NCBI RefSeq assembly: GCF_003797775.2
Contig: NZ_CP060725.1
Span: 1,054,001 to 1,118,000 of the forward strand
Source: Sphingopyxis sp. OPL5
GTDB lineage: Bacteria; Pseudomonadota; Alphaproteobacteria; Sphingomonadales; Sphingomonadaceae
Direction of reading: 5' to 3'
Length of the DNA stretch: 64,000 nucleotides
Shown: positions 34,255 to 42,184 of the stretch, piece after piece
Position numbering within the stretch: position 1 is the first letter of the stretch
Layout: the number at the start of each line of letters is the position of its first letter
Notes under the pieces: generated by a model
What the model was told of the DNA's origin: nothing
The model's database searches: none
What the model saw: only the letters and a program-made list of their open reading frames with translations
Program-made: the position numbers and the translations under genes

Positions 34255-35414
34255 CCCCCAATTTGTCGGGCCTGACGGCCGCCGCCGGCGTCGGTTATCG
34301 CCAGTACAAGCGCGGCACTGCGCCCGCCCCCGAACGCGGCGTGCTGGTCCGCGCGATCGTCGACGCCTGCGAGGACGCGGGTTTCGACCCGGCGGATGTC
34401 GACGGCTTTGTCTCCTATGGCGACGACAAGAACGAGCCGGTGCGGCTGATGCCCGACCTCGGCACCAAGGCGATCAACTGGTCAGCACAGGTGTGGGGCG
34501 GCGGCGGCGGCGGCATCGCCGGAGCTTTTGGTATCGCGGCGTCGGCGATCCTGACCGGACAGGCGCGCGCCGTCGTCGTGTTTCGCGCGCTGGTCGAAGG
34601 GAATAGCGGGCGGCTGTCGGCGGCGGTCATGGCGCATCATCTCAACGACCATATGGTGTCGTCGGGCATTCTAGCCCCCGCGCAGGTCTGCGCGATGCGC
34701 GCGCAGCGGATGTTCGAATATCATGGCGTGCCCTATGAGCTGTGCGAAGAACTCGTCCGCGCCTCCTATTATCACGGCAGTCGCAACCCCGACGCGGTCG
34801 CCTATGGCAAGGATTTCGACCATACGGAATATAGCGGTTCGCGGATCATCGCCGAACCGTTCCACCTGTTCGATTGCAGCCGTGAGAATGACGGCGCGGG
34901 CGCGATCTTGCTCGTCTCGACCGAGATGGCGCGCGACCTGAAGAAGAAACCGGTGAAATTGCTGTCGGTCGCGCAGGGGACCGAGGCGGGTTATGGCGAC
35001 CTGCTCGAGAATGACGCGACCGAACTTTATCCGACCGCCGGCTTCCGCGCGATCCGCGACCGGCTCTACGGCACCGCGGGACTGACCCCGGCCGATATCG
35101 ATGTCGTCCAGCTGTACGAGAATTTCAGCGCGCAGGGGATCGCGTCGCTGATCGACCATGGCTTTTGCACATACGAAAATGTGGCAGAGGTTGTGCGCTT
35201 CGAAAATCTGATCGCGCCGAGCGGGAAGCTGCCGGTCAACACATCGGGCGGCAATCTGGCGCATGGCTTCGTCCATGGTTTCGTCACGGCGGTCGAGGCG
35301 GTGCGCTGCCTGCGCGGCGAAAGCCCGAACCCGGTACCGAACGCGCGCACCTGCCTGCTCGCCGGCGGTCCCGGCGCACCGACGATCAGTTCGGCGATCT
35401 TTGGGGTCGATTAA
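34251..35414 (+). CDS. Thiolase-like / SCPx-Ltp2-type protein
   Basis: The 387-residue thiolase-fold protein has features of the SCP-x/lipid-transfer branch: WGGGGGGIAGAFGIAASAI, LFDCSRENDGAGAILLVS, VVQLYENFSAQGIASL and PVNTSGGNLAHGFVHGF. The usual nucleophilic Cys near residue 85-95 is absent (that region reads WSAQVWGGGGGG). This is as in Ltp2, which catalyses retro-aldol cleavage of a 3-hydroxyacyl-CoA rather than thiolysis. With its overlapping DUF35 partner it is best read as an aldolase complex; thiolase activity is less likely. Substrate unknown. Confidence 0.83.
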   Translation: MTPNLSGLTAAAGVGYRQYKRGTAPAPERGVLVRAIVDACEDAGFDPADVDGFVSYGDDKNEPVRLMPDLGTKAINWSAQVWGGGGGGIAGAFGIAASAILTGQARAVVVFRALVEGNSGRLSAAVMAHHLNDHMVSSGILAPAQVCAMRAQRMFEYHGVPYELCEELVRASYYHGSRNPDAVAYGKDFDHTEYSGSRIIAEPFHLFDCSRENDGAGAILLVSTEMARDLKKKPVKLLSVAQGTEAGYGDLLENDATELYPTAGFRAIRDRLYGTAGLTPADIDVVQLYENFSAQGIASLIDHGFCTYENVAEVVRFENLIAPSGKLPVNTSGGNLAHGFVHGFVTAVEAVRCLRGESPNPVPNARTCLLAGGPGAPTISSAIFGVD

Positions 35415-35475
35415 GAGTTTTTGCGTCGAACGGCCGGTTTCGGGTGGGCGTGGTCGCTCTGTATCTTATTACTTT

Positions 35476-35552
35476 GTCATTCCCGCGAAAGCGGGAACGC
35501 AGGGAAAGCTCAGCCTACGCACGCTCTGGGTCCCCGCTTTCGCGGGGATGAC
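35476..35552. repeat. REP-like palindrome pair
   Basis: GTCATTCCCGCGAAAGCGGG at 35476 and CCCCGCTTTCGCGGGGATGAC ending at 35552 are inverted copies about 30 bp apart, each itself a hairpin. The CCCGCGAAAGCGGG core is a common dispersed repeat in alphaproteobacterial genomes. Lying between convergent genes, it may also stop transcription from both sides. Confidence 0.75.
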
Positions 35553-35601
35553 AAAAAGAGGAAGCGACCGCTTCCCACACCAAAGCCAGCGCAGGCACCT
35601 G

Positions 35602-36387
35602 TCAACTGACGGTCGAAATACCGCCGCTCACCGGTAGCAGCACGCCGGTCACCCAGGCGCCGGCGCGCGACGAAAGGTAGATCACCGCGCCCGCGATATC
35701 GTCCATTTCCCCTGCCCGCGCGCCCAGTGGCGAGACGAAGGCCTTGGGCACCTCGTCGTCCGCACCCATGCCAAGAAATTGCTCGGTGAGCCGCGAGGGG
35801 AAGAGGCCCGGCGCGATCGCATTGCAGCTGATGTTGCGCTTGGCGAGGTGGCGGCCGAGGTGACGCGACATCATCGCAACGCCGGACTTGCTCGACGCAT
35901 AGGCGAAATTTTCGAGATGCCCGGGGTTCAGCGCGGCGATCGACGCAATGTTGATCACCCGCGCCGGATCCCCCGGCGCTGCACCGCTTTCGAGTTGCGG
36001 CAGCAATTTGCGCGTCAGCAGGAAAGGCGCGGTCAGGTTGAGGTTCAGCACCGCATCGAAATCCTCGCGCCCATCGGCGTCGAGCGGCGTGGTGCGGTCG
36101 GTGCCGGCATTGTTGACGAGAATATGGAGCGGCCGCTCGCCAAGTGCTTCGGCGGCCCGTGCGATGCCGTCGTCGGTTGCGATATCCGCCGCGACGCCCT
36201 GCGCATTGCCGCCAAGTTCGGCGACGATGGCATCGACGTCGGCGGCGCCGCGCGCGACGACCCACACGTCGACCCCCGCCTGCGCCAATCCGCGCGCGAT
36301 CATTCGGCCGATGCCCGATGTCGCGCCGGTCACGAGCGCGCGCTTGCCCGCGACGTCGAACAGGCCGGCGGTGTAGGCTGCGCTCAT
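35602..36387 (-). CDS. Short-chain dehydrogenase/reductase (SDR)
   Basis: The 261-residue classical SDR has TGATSGIG, NNAGTD, an NIASIAAL serine region and YASSK. The NPGHLENFAYASSK segment and length resemble RhlG-like 3-oxoacyl reductases. It overlaps the aldehyde dehydrogenase stop by 4 bp and is the last gene of the leftward operon GMC oxidoreductase, crotonase, crotonase, aldehyde dehydrogenase, SDR. Confidence 0.85.
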   Translation of the reverse strand: MSAAYTAGLFDVAGKRALVTGATSGIGRMIARGLAQAGVDVWVVARGAADVDAIVAELGGNAQGVAADIATDDGIARAAEALGERPLHILVNNAGTDRTTPLDADGREDFDAVLNLNLTAPFLLTRKLLPQLESGAAPGDPARVINIASIAALNPGHLENFAYASSKSGVAMMSRHLGRHLAKRNISCNAIAPGLFPSRLTEQFLGMGADDEVPKAFVSPLGARAGEMDDIAGAVIYLSSRAGAWVTGVLLPVSGGISTVS

Positions 36388-37868
36388 GCCAGCGTGCCGG
36401 GCGCTTGCGGCAGGAAGATCGTCTTGACCTCGGTAAAGGGCTCGATGCCCTCCGGCCCGCCCTCGCGACCGACGCCCGATTTCTTGAAGCCGCCGAAGGG
36501 ATTGGTCAGGTCGAAATCGCGGCCGTTCTGAGTGAAATGCCCCGTACGGATGCCCCGCGCCACCGCATAGGCGCGGTCGGTGTCATGCGTATAGACGCCG
36601 CCCGACAGGCCGAACGGACTGTCGTTGGCGATCGCGATCGCTTCCTCGACGCTGTCATAGGGAATGACCGCGGTAACCGGGCCAAAGATTTCCTCCTGCG
36701 CGATCGCCATGTCGTTGGTCGCGTCGGCAAACACGGTGGGTTCGACATAATAGCCGCTGTTCAGCGCCGGCGGACGGCGACCACCGGTCGCGATGCGCGC
36801 GCCCTCTGCGACGCCCTTGTCGAAATAGCTGCACACTTTGGCATGGTGCCGCGCCATTGCGAGCGGCCCCATCATCGTCGCGGGATCGAGCGGATCGCCG
36901 ATGCTGGTCGCCGCCATCGCCGCTGCGAGGCTTTCGACATAGGCGTCCTTGCGCGCACGCGGGACAAGGACGCGGCTGAAATTGATGCACACCTGGCCGC
37001 AGAGCAGGGTGATCATCGACGCAAGCGCGGGTCCCATCGCCTCGGGCTCGAAGTCGTCGAGCACGATTGCCGCCGACTTGCCGCCGAGTTCCATCGTAAA
37101 GCGCGCCATGCGCGACGCACAAACCTGTGCGATATGCAGCCCGACCTCGGTCGAGCCGGTGAAGGCGACCTTGTCGACACCCGGATGGCGGACGAGCAGG
37201 TCCGACGCCTCGCGGTCGGCGGGCAACAGGTTGATCACGCCATCGGGGAAACCCGCCTCCTCGGCAGCTTCGGCGAGCATGAACGCCTCGAGCGGGGTTT
37301 CGGGCGCCGGTTTCAGGATCACCGTGCAGCCCGTCGCGAGCGCTGGCGCCAGCTTGATCAGCAGCGAGGCGAGCGGACCGTTCCACGGCGCGATTGCCGC
37401 GACGACGCCGACGGGTTCGCGCACCACCACCGCAACCTTCGACATCATGCCATTCGACGGGCGGACATCCTCGAACGGATAAGTCTCGGCGAGTCCGGCA
37501 TAATAGTCGAGCAGCCCCGCAGTGCCCGCGCCCGACCCCTGCGCCATCCAGATCGGCACCCCGACCTGCGAAATCCAGGCGCTGTCGAGCGCGGCGCCGC
37601 GGCGCTGCAGCGCCTGCGACAAGGCGCGCATATAGGTCGCGCGTTCGGCAGCCGACATCCGCGGCCAGGGGCCTTCATCGAACGCCTTGCGCGCCGCCGC
37701 GACCGCGCGTTCGACTTCGGGGACGCCCGCCGCGACCACTTCGCCGAACACTTCCTCGGTCGCGGGATTGGTCACCGCGAAGCGACCGCTGCCCTCGACG
37801 GGAATCCACCGCCCGCCGATAAAGAGCCGGTCGGGATGCGCCACCTGCGCGTTCGCTTGGCCAATCAT
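36384..37868 (-). CDS. Aldehyde dehydrogenase
   Basis: The 494-residue NAD(P)-dependent enzyme has IAPWNGPL, FTGSTEVG, the catalytic Glu in MELGGKSAA and the catalytic Cys in GQVCINFSR. It oxidises an aldehyde to its acid. The ATG at 37868 is preceded by AGGAGAAG. A likely feed is the product of the GMC oxidoreductase at the head of the same operon. Confidence 0.88.
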   Translation of the reverse strand: MIGQANAQVAHPDRLFIGGRWIPVEGSGRFAVTNPATEEVFGEVVAAGVPEVERAVAAARKAFDEGPWPRMSAAERATYMRALSQALQRRGAALDSAWISQVGVPIWMAQGSGAGTAGLLDYYAGLAETYPFEDVRPSNGMMSKVAVVVREPVGVVAAIAPWNGPLASLLIKLAPALATGCTVILKPAPETPLEAFMLAEAAEEAGFPDGVINLLPADREASDLLVRHPGVDKVAFTGSTEVGLHIAQVCASRMARFTMELGGKSAAIVLDDFEPEAMGPALASMITLLCGQVCINFSRVLVPRARKDAYVESLAAAMAATSIGDPLDPATMMGPLAMARHHAKVCSYFDKGVAEGARIATGGRRPPALNSGYYVEPTVFADATNDMAIAQEEIFGPVTAVIPYDSVEEAIAIANDSPFGLSGGVYTHDTDRAYAVARGIRTGHFTQNGRDFDLTNPFGGFKKSGVGREGGPEGIEPFTEVKTIFLPQAPGTLA

Positions 37869-37890
37869 CGTCTTCTCCTGATATTGCTGT

Positions 37891-38667
37891 TCAGCGTTTG
37901 TGGTCGTCGTGCTCGGACAGGAATTTCCCGAAGGTCTCGCCGCCGGCCGGAGCATCGGTCATGCTCGCGATCATCCAGTCATATTCAGCCTGCCAACCTT
38001 CGATTGGCGTGCGCGTCAGGCTGCCGTCAACGAGCGTCTTGATGCCGCCGATGCCCTGCGGCGGATGCGCAGCGATGGCGGACGCCAACGCGATCGCGCG
38101 CGCGTCGAGTTCGGAAGCGTTGACGATTTCGTTCACCAGCCCGATGCGTTCGGCCTCCGCGGCCTCGACCACCTGTCCGGTCATCAAGATCGCCTTGGCG
38201 CGCGGCGCGCCGACCGCGCGCGGTAGCGACCAGGTTGCATTGGCGCAGCCATAGCCGACCGCCGTCACCTTGAAGCGGAAAGCGGGGGTCGCGATCCGCA
38301 TGTCGCAGGCGAGCGCGAGCAGCGCGCCCGCGCCGAAGCAGATGCCGTCGATCGCGGCGATGATCGGCAACGGGTGCGCGGCGACACGGCCGAACACCGG
38401 GTCGCGCGTCTCGAAGGCGCGGCGCATCGTGGCGGCATCGAAGCCCGCCATCTCGTGGATATCGAACCCTGCGCTGAACGCCCTGCCCCCGCGCGCACTG
38501 ATGACGATGGCGCGGATGTCGGGGGCGGTTGCGGCATGGTCGAGCTGCTCGGCAAAGGCGGTGAAGGTCGGCGTGTCATAGGCATTATGCACGTCGGGGC
38601 GGTTGAAGATCAGGTGCAGCACCCCCGGCGCGGGGGTCGCGACGATCAGCGTCGGGTCGGTGGTCAT
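37891..38667 (-). CDS. Crotonase-family protein lacking both catalytic glutamates
   Basis: The 258-residue crotonase fold protein keeps the CoA/oxyanion segment FSAGFDIHEM and GICFGAGALLALACD. The position of the first glutamate (GGGxE) is Leu, and the second segment (FKVTAVGYGCANATW) has no Glu or Asp in the usual place. It is therefore unlikely to be a plain hydratase; isomerase, hydrolase, lyase or ring-opening roles are all known in the superfamily. It lies 22 bp upstream of the aldehyde dehydrogenase in the operon. Confidence 0.8.
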   Translation of the reverse strand: MTTDPTLIVATPAPGVLHLIFNRPDVHNAYDTPTFTAFAEQLDHAATAPDIRAIVISARGGRAFSAGFDIHEMAGFDAATMRRAFETRDPVFGRVAAHPLPIIAAIDGICFGAGALLALACDMRIATPAFRFKVTAVGYGCANATWSLPRAVGAPRAKAILMTGQVVEAAEAERIGLVNEIVNASELDARAIALASAIAAHPPQGIGGIKTLVDGSLTRTPIEGWQAEYDWMIASMTDAPAGGETFGKFLSEHDDHKR

Positions 38668-38678
38668 GGTCGGGGTCC

Positions 38679-39452
38679 TCAGCTCGTTTGCGGCATATGC
38701 GCCGCCTGGTCGGGGTCGAAAGCGGTCACCATTTCATAGCCCAGCGATGCCTCGAAGATCGGCATCGCGCCGCGCAGCCAATGGTTGAGCGCCCGCTTGC
38801 TGAGCTCGACCGCAAGCGGCGACCGCTCGGCCAGCGTCGCGGCGTAGCGCAGCGCGAGCGGCAACACCTCGGCGGGCGCCACCGCGTCGGAGACGAGCCC
38901 GATCCGCTCGGCCTCGCGGCCGTTCAGCTTGTCGCCGGTGAGCAGGTAGCGCTTGGCCTTTGCCATCGAACAGAGCAGCGGCCAGACCATCGCGGCATGA
39001 TCGCCCGCGGCGAGGCCGATGCGCAGATGCCCGTCGGACAGGTTCGCCTCTTCATTGACCACCGAGATATCGGCGAGCAGCCCGAGTGCGAGGCCGATCC
39101 CCGCTGCGGGACCGTTGATCGCGGAGACGAGCGGTTTGCGCATCTCGATCAGTCCGGTCAGGATCTGCGACGTTTCGCGCATCATCCGGATCTTGTTGGC
39201 GTAGTCATTGCCTTGGCCCGCGATGTCGGCCCAGTCGCCGCCGACGCAAAAGGCGCGCCCCGCCCCGGTCACCACCGCCGCGCGCGCGCCGGGATCGGCA
39301 TCGATGGCGGCGGGCAGCCGCACCAACTCGCTATGCAGCACATCGTTGGTCGCATTCATCCGCTCGGGACGGTTCAATGTGAGCAGCACGACGCCCGGCG
39401 CTGGGCGCTCGACCGCAATATGCTGAAAATCATAGGCGGCGGCTGCGCTCAT
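38679..39452 (-). CDS. Crotonase-family protein
   Basis: The 257-residue protein has FCVGGDWADI in the oxyanion position and NGPAAGIGLALGLLADISVV, where the first catalytic Glu is replaced by Ala. LSDGHLRIGLAAGDHAAM follows, with Asp and His residues near the second catalytic position. This pattern suggests an enoyl-CoA isomerase or other variant rather than a hydratase. Its ATG overlaps the GMC oxidoreductase stop by 4 bp and the next crotonase follows after 11 bp. Confidence 0.82.
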   Translation of the reverse strand: MSAAAAYDFQHIAVERPAPGVVLLTLNRPERMNATNDVLHSELVRLPAAIDADPGARAAVVTGAGRAFCVGGDWADIAGQGNDYANKIRMMRETSQILTGLIEMRKPLVSAINGPAAGIGLALGLLADISVVNEEANLSDGHLRIGLAAGDHAAMVWPLLCSMAKAKRYLLTGDKLNGREAERIGLVSDAVAPAEVLPLALRYAATLAERSPLAVELSKRALNHWLRGAMPIFEASLGYEMVTAFDPDQAAHMPQTS

Positions 39453-41053
39453 GCGGTGGTGCGGATCAGTTCGGCGGCTTTCTCGCCGATCATGATCGTC
39501 GCGGCATTGGTGTTGCCGCTGGTGATCTGCGGCATGATCGAGGCATCGACGACGCGCAGCCGCCCGACCCCGCGCACGCGGCATTCGGGGTCGACCACCG
39601 AGCCGGCGTCCGACCCCATGCGGCAGCTGCCGACGGGGTGATAGGTGATCATCGTCTTGGCGCGAACATAGGCCTCCCACCCCGCATCGTCGGTGGGCAC
39701 CGGGTCGGGCGAACGGTCGCCCAGCGTGATCGCGCTCAACGCGGGCATCGCGAACAACCGGTCGACCAGCTTCATCGCGCCGATCAGCGTATCGACGTCG
39801 GCGCGGTCGCCGAGCAATTGATGATTGATCACGGGCTCGAGCGCATCGCCCAGTTCGACGCGCCCGCGCGACTTGGGCCGCGTCAGCGACACGTTGATGC
39901 TGATGCACGGCTCCTTCGGCATCACCGCCTCGGCGGACGACACCGTCTCGGGCTCGACATTATAGGCGAGCGGCATGAAGTGGAGTTGGACGTCGGGTTC
40001 GTCGAGCCCGTCGCGGGTGCGCGCGAGGCCCATAGCCTGCACCGCGGGCGCGCCCATCGGGCCGGTCTTGTTCCAGAAAAATTTGGTCAGGTGCCGGATC
40101 ATGTCGAGCGGCCCGACCTGACTGTTGAGCGTCGGCACGCTGACGAACTTGTTCTGCGTGATGCCGGGATGTTCCTGGAGGTTATGGCCGACCTCGGGCC
40201 GGTCGGCGTGCACCGCGATGCCGCGCGATTGCAGATAATCGCCCGCACCGATCCCCGACCGGAGCAGCAGCGCAGGCGACCCCATCGCACCCGACGACAC
40301 GATCACCTCGCGCCGCGCGCGGAGGATCTTGGCATCGCCGCCCTGGCGGTAGCGGATACCGACCGCCTCGCCATTCTCGATCAGGATCGTTTCGACATGC
40401 GCGTTGGTGACCGTCATCAGATTGGGACGTTTGCGCGCGTCACGCAGATAGGCTTTCTCGGTACTGCACCGCCAGCCGTCGCGCTGCGTCGCCTGCGTGA
40501 GGTACGCGCCCTCCATCTGCCCGCCGTTATAATCGTCGAGCCGCGCCAGCCCATATTGCTCGCACGCGCGCAGGAACAGGTCGCACAAGGGATGCGGGTC
40601 GCGCATCGGCGACACCGACAGCGGCCCCTGCGACCCATGACTCTGGTTCGGCGCACCGCTCCAACTCTCACTGCGCAGGAAATAGGGAAAGACGCCGTCG
40701 AAATTCCAGCCGGTCGCGCCGAGCCGTTCCCATGCGTCAAAATCGGCGCGGGTGCCCCGGATATAGACCTGCCCGTTGATCGAACTGCCGCCGCCGAGCA
40801 TCCGCCCGCCCGACCAGATGAAGCGCCGCCCGTTGATCGACGGGTCGGGCAGCTGCCAATATTTCCAGTCGTAGCGGTCGTCGACGAGCATCTTGGCGAA
40901 ACCGACCGGCATCTGGACCATCAGTCCGGTCGATTCGCCGCCAGCCTCGACCAGCGCGACGCGGACGCCCGGATTCTCGCTCAGCCGCGCCGCCAGCACG
41001 CAGCCCGCGCTGCCCCCGCCCACGACGATATAGTCCGCTTCCTCGCCCGACAT
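39449..41053 (-). CDS. GMC-family FAD oxidoreductase (choline/alcohol dehydrogenase-like)
   Basis: The 534-residue GMC enzyme has the FAD-binding VVGGGSAGCVLAARLSE, the second GMC signature GAMGSPALLLRSGIG and the catalytic His in YHPVGSCRMG. The last segment VDASIMPQITSGNTNAATIMI is typical. It would oxidise a primary or secondary alcohol. It heads the leftward operon with crotonases, aldehyde dehydrogenase and SDR, so it may begin the oxidation of an alcohol side chain. Confidence 0.88.
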   Translation of the reverse strand: MSGEEADYIVVGGGSAGCVLAARLSENPGVRVALVEAGGESTGLMVQMPVGFAKMLVDDRYDWKYWQLPDPSINGRRFIWSGGRMLGGGSSINGQVYIRGTRADFDAWERLGATGWNFDGVFPYFLRSESWSGAPNQSHGSQGPLSVSPMRDPHPLCDLFLRACEQYGLARLDDYNGGQMEGAYLTQATQRDGWRCSTEKAYLRDARKRPNLMTVTNAHVETILIENGEAVGIRYRQGGDAKILRARREVIVSSGAMGSPALLLRSGIGAGDYLQSRGIAVHADRPEVGHNLQEHPGITQNKFVSVPTLNSQVGPLDMIRHLTKFFWNKTGPMGAPAVQAMGLARTRDGLDEPDVQLHFMPLAYNVEPETVSSAEAVMPKEPCISINVSLTRPKSRGRVELGDALEPVINHQLLGDRADVDTLIGAMKLVDRLFAMPALSAITLGDRSPDPVPTDDAGWEAYVRAKTMITYHPVGSCRMGSDAGSVVDPECRVRGVGRLRVVDASIMPQITSGNTNAATIMIGEKAAELIRTTA

Positions 41054-41063
41054 GCACTCTCCA

Positions 41064-41142
41064 TCAATCGACTAATTAATTTTGTACTTCATATGCGCCT
41101 TCGTTGACACCGTCACCATGTAATATTAATTGATCAATTGAA
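41064..41142. promoter_or_regulatory. Two operator-like palindromes in divergent promoter (GMC / ferredoxin)
   Basis: TCAATCGACTAA at 41064-41075 is the reverse of TTAGTCGATTGA and fits TTARTCGAYTRA fully. AATTGATCAATT at 41129-41140 is a perfect palindrome that fits less well. They lie in the 128-bp gap between the GMC operon and the ferredoxin/TetR operon. Confidence 0.5.
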
Positions 41143-41181
41143 AGTGGGTTGAACCACGGTGGCCGGGACAGGGAAAACCAT

Positions 41182-41502
41182 ATGCCAAGCGTGAATTTCC
41201 AGAATGCCGACGGCACCGTCGAGACGGTCGAGATCGAAGTCGGGGACTCGGTCATGCGCGGCGCACGCGACAATATGGTCGAGGGGATCGAGGCCGATTG
41301 CGGCGGCGTCTGCGCCTGTGCGACCTGCCACATCTACGTCGCCCCCGAATGGCTGGAGCGCGTCGGAGCCGCCGGCGCCGACGAAAGCGAGATGCTCGAT
41401 TGCGTCAACGACCCGCGACCGAACAGCCGCCTGTCCTGCCAAATCGCGATGACCGACGACCTGGAGGGCTTGACAGTCTTCCTTCCCGAGTCCCAACGAT
41501 AG
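41182..41502 (+). CDS. [2Fe-2S] ferredoxin, adrenodoxin/putidaredoxin type
   Basis: The 106-residue protein has the cluster ligands C40, C46, C49 and C86 in the C-x5-C-x2-C ... C pattern of adrenodoxin-type ferredoxins. Such proteins deliver electrons to P450s. Two P450 genes lie in the window (8785 and 44545); the second is closest. No ferredoxin reductase is visible. The TetR gene follows 20 bp downstream. Confidence 0.9.
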   Translation: MPSVNFQNADGTVETVEIEVGDSVMRGARDNMVEGIEADCGGVCACATCHIYVAPEWLERVGAAGADESEMLDCVNDPRPNSRLSCQIAMTDDLEGLTVFLPESQR

Positions 41503-41522
41503 GCGGGGCGAACATAGCGGAC

Positions 41523-42173
41523 ATGGGCATGGACAAAGAGAGCGGCTTGACGATCAAGGCAGCGCGGCGCGAGGAACGGTCGGCATCGGCCGAAGCGCTT
41601 TTGAACGCGACCGCGCAACTGCTGTCCGAGGCGAGCAACATCGACGTCTCGCTCAACGAGATTTCGCAGCGCGCATCGGTGAACAGCGCGATGATCAAAT
41701 ATTATTTCGGCAACAAGGAAGGACTGTTGCTCGCGGTGCTTGAACGCGATGCCGAAACCGCGATGACCGCGCTCAAGGCGCTGAGCGAGATGGATATCCC
41801 GGCCCAGAAGAAGCTGAAGATCCATATCAACGGCATCATCAACGCTTATTTTCGCTCGCCCTATATCAACCGCCTGATCCATTACATGGTCGAGTCCGGC
41901 AGTCCCGGAGCGAGCAAGCGCGTCGCGCAGATCTTCATCGAACCGATGATCGAGGTCTATCGCGACATCGTCGCGCAGGGGGTGCGCGAAGGCGCTCTCA
42001 GGGACGTCGATCCCGGCCTGCTCTATTATTGCCTCGTCGGCGCCGCCGACCATATTTTCCACGCGGGCTATTCGGTCCCTTCGACGCTCGGCGTCGCGCG
42101 GCTCGACGACAGCATCAAGCAGAAATATGCTGAGATGGTCTGCGACATCTATCTGCGCGGTCTCGCGCCCTGA
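41523..42173 (+). CDS. TetR-family transcriptional regulator
   Basis: The 216-residue protein has an N-terminal HTH (VSLNEISQRASVNSAMIKYYF, about 42-62) and a C-terminal helical domain ending near YLRGLAP. It is encoded with the ferredoxin, next to two TTARTCGAYTRA-like sites, and is the best placed candidate to bind that operator family. The start at 41523 (MGMDK) is one of two close ATGs. Confidence 0.85.
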   Translation: MGMDKESGLTIKAARREERSASAEALLNATAQLLSEASNIDVSLNEISQRASVNSAMIKYYFGNKEGLLLAVLERDAETAMTALKALSEMDIPAQKKLKIHINGIINAYFRSPYINRLIHYMVESGSPGASKRVAQIFIEPMIEVYRDIVAQGVREGALRDVDPGLLYYCLVGAADHIFHAGYSVPSTLGVARLDDSIKQKYAEMVCDIYLRGLAP

Positions 42174-42184
42174 GCGTGCCGCGC

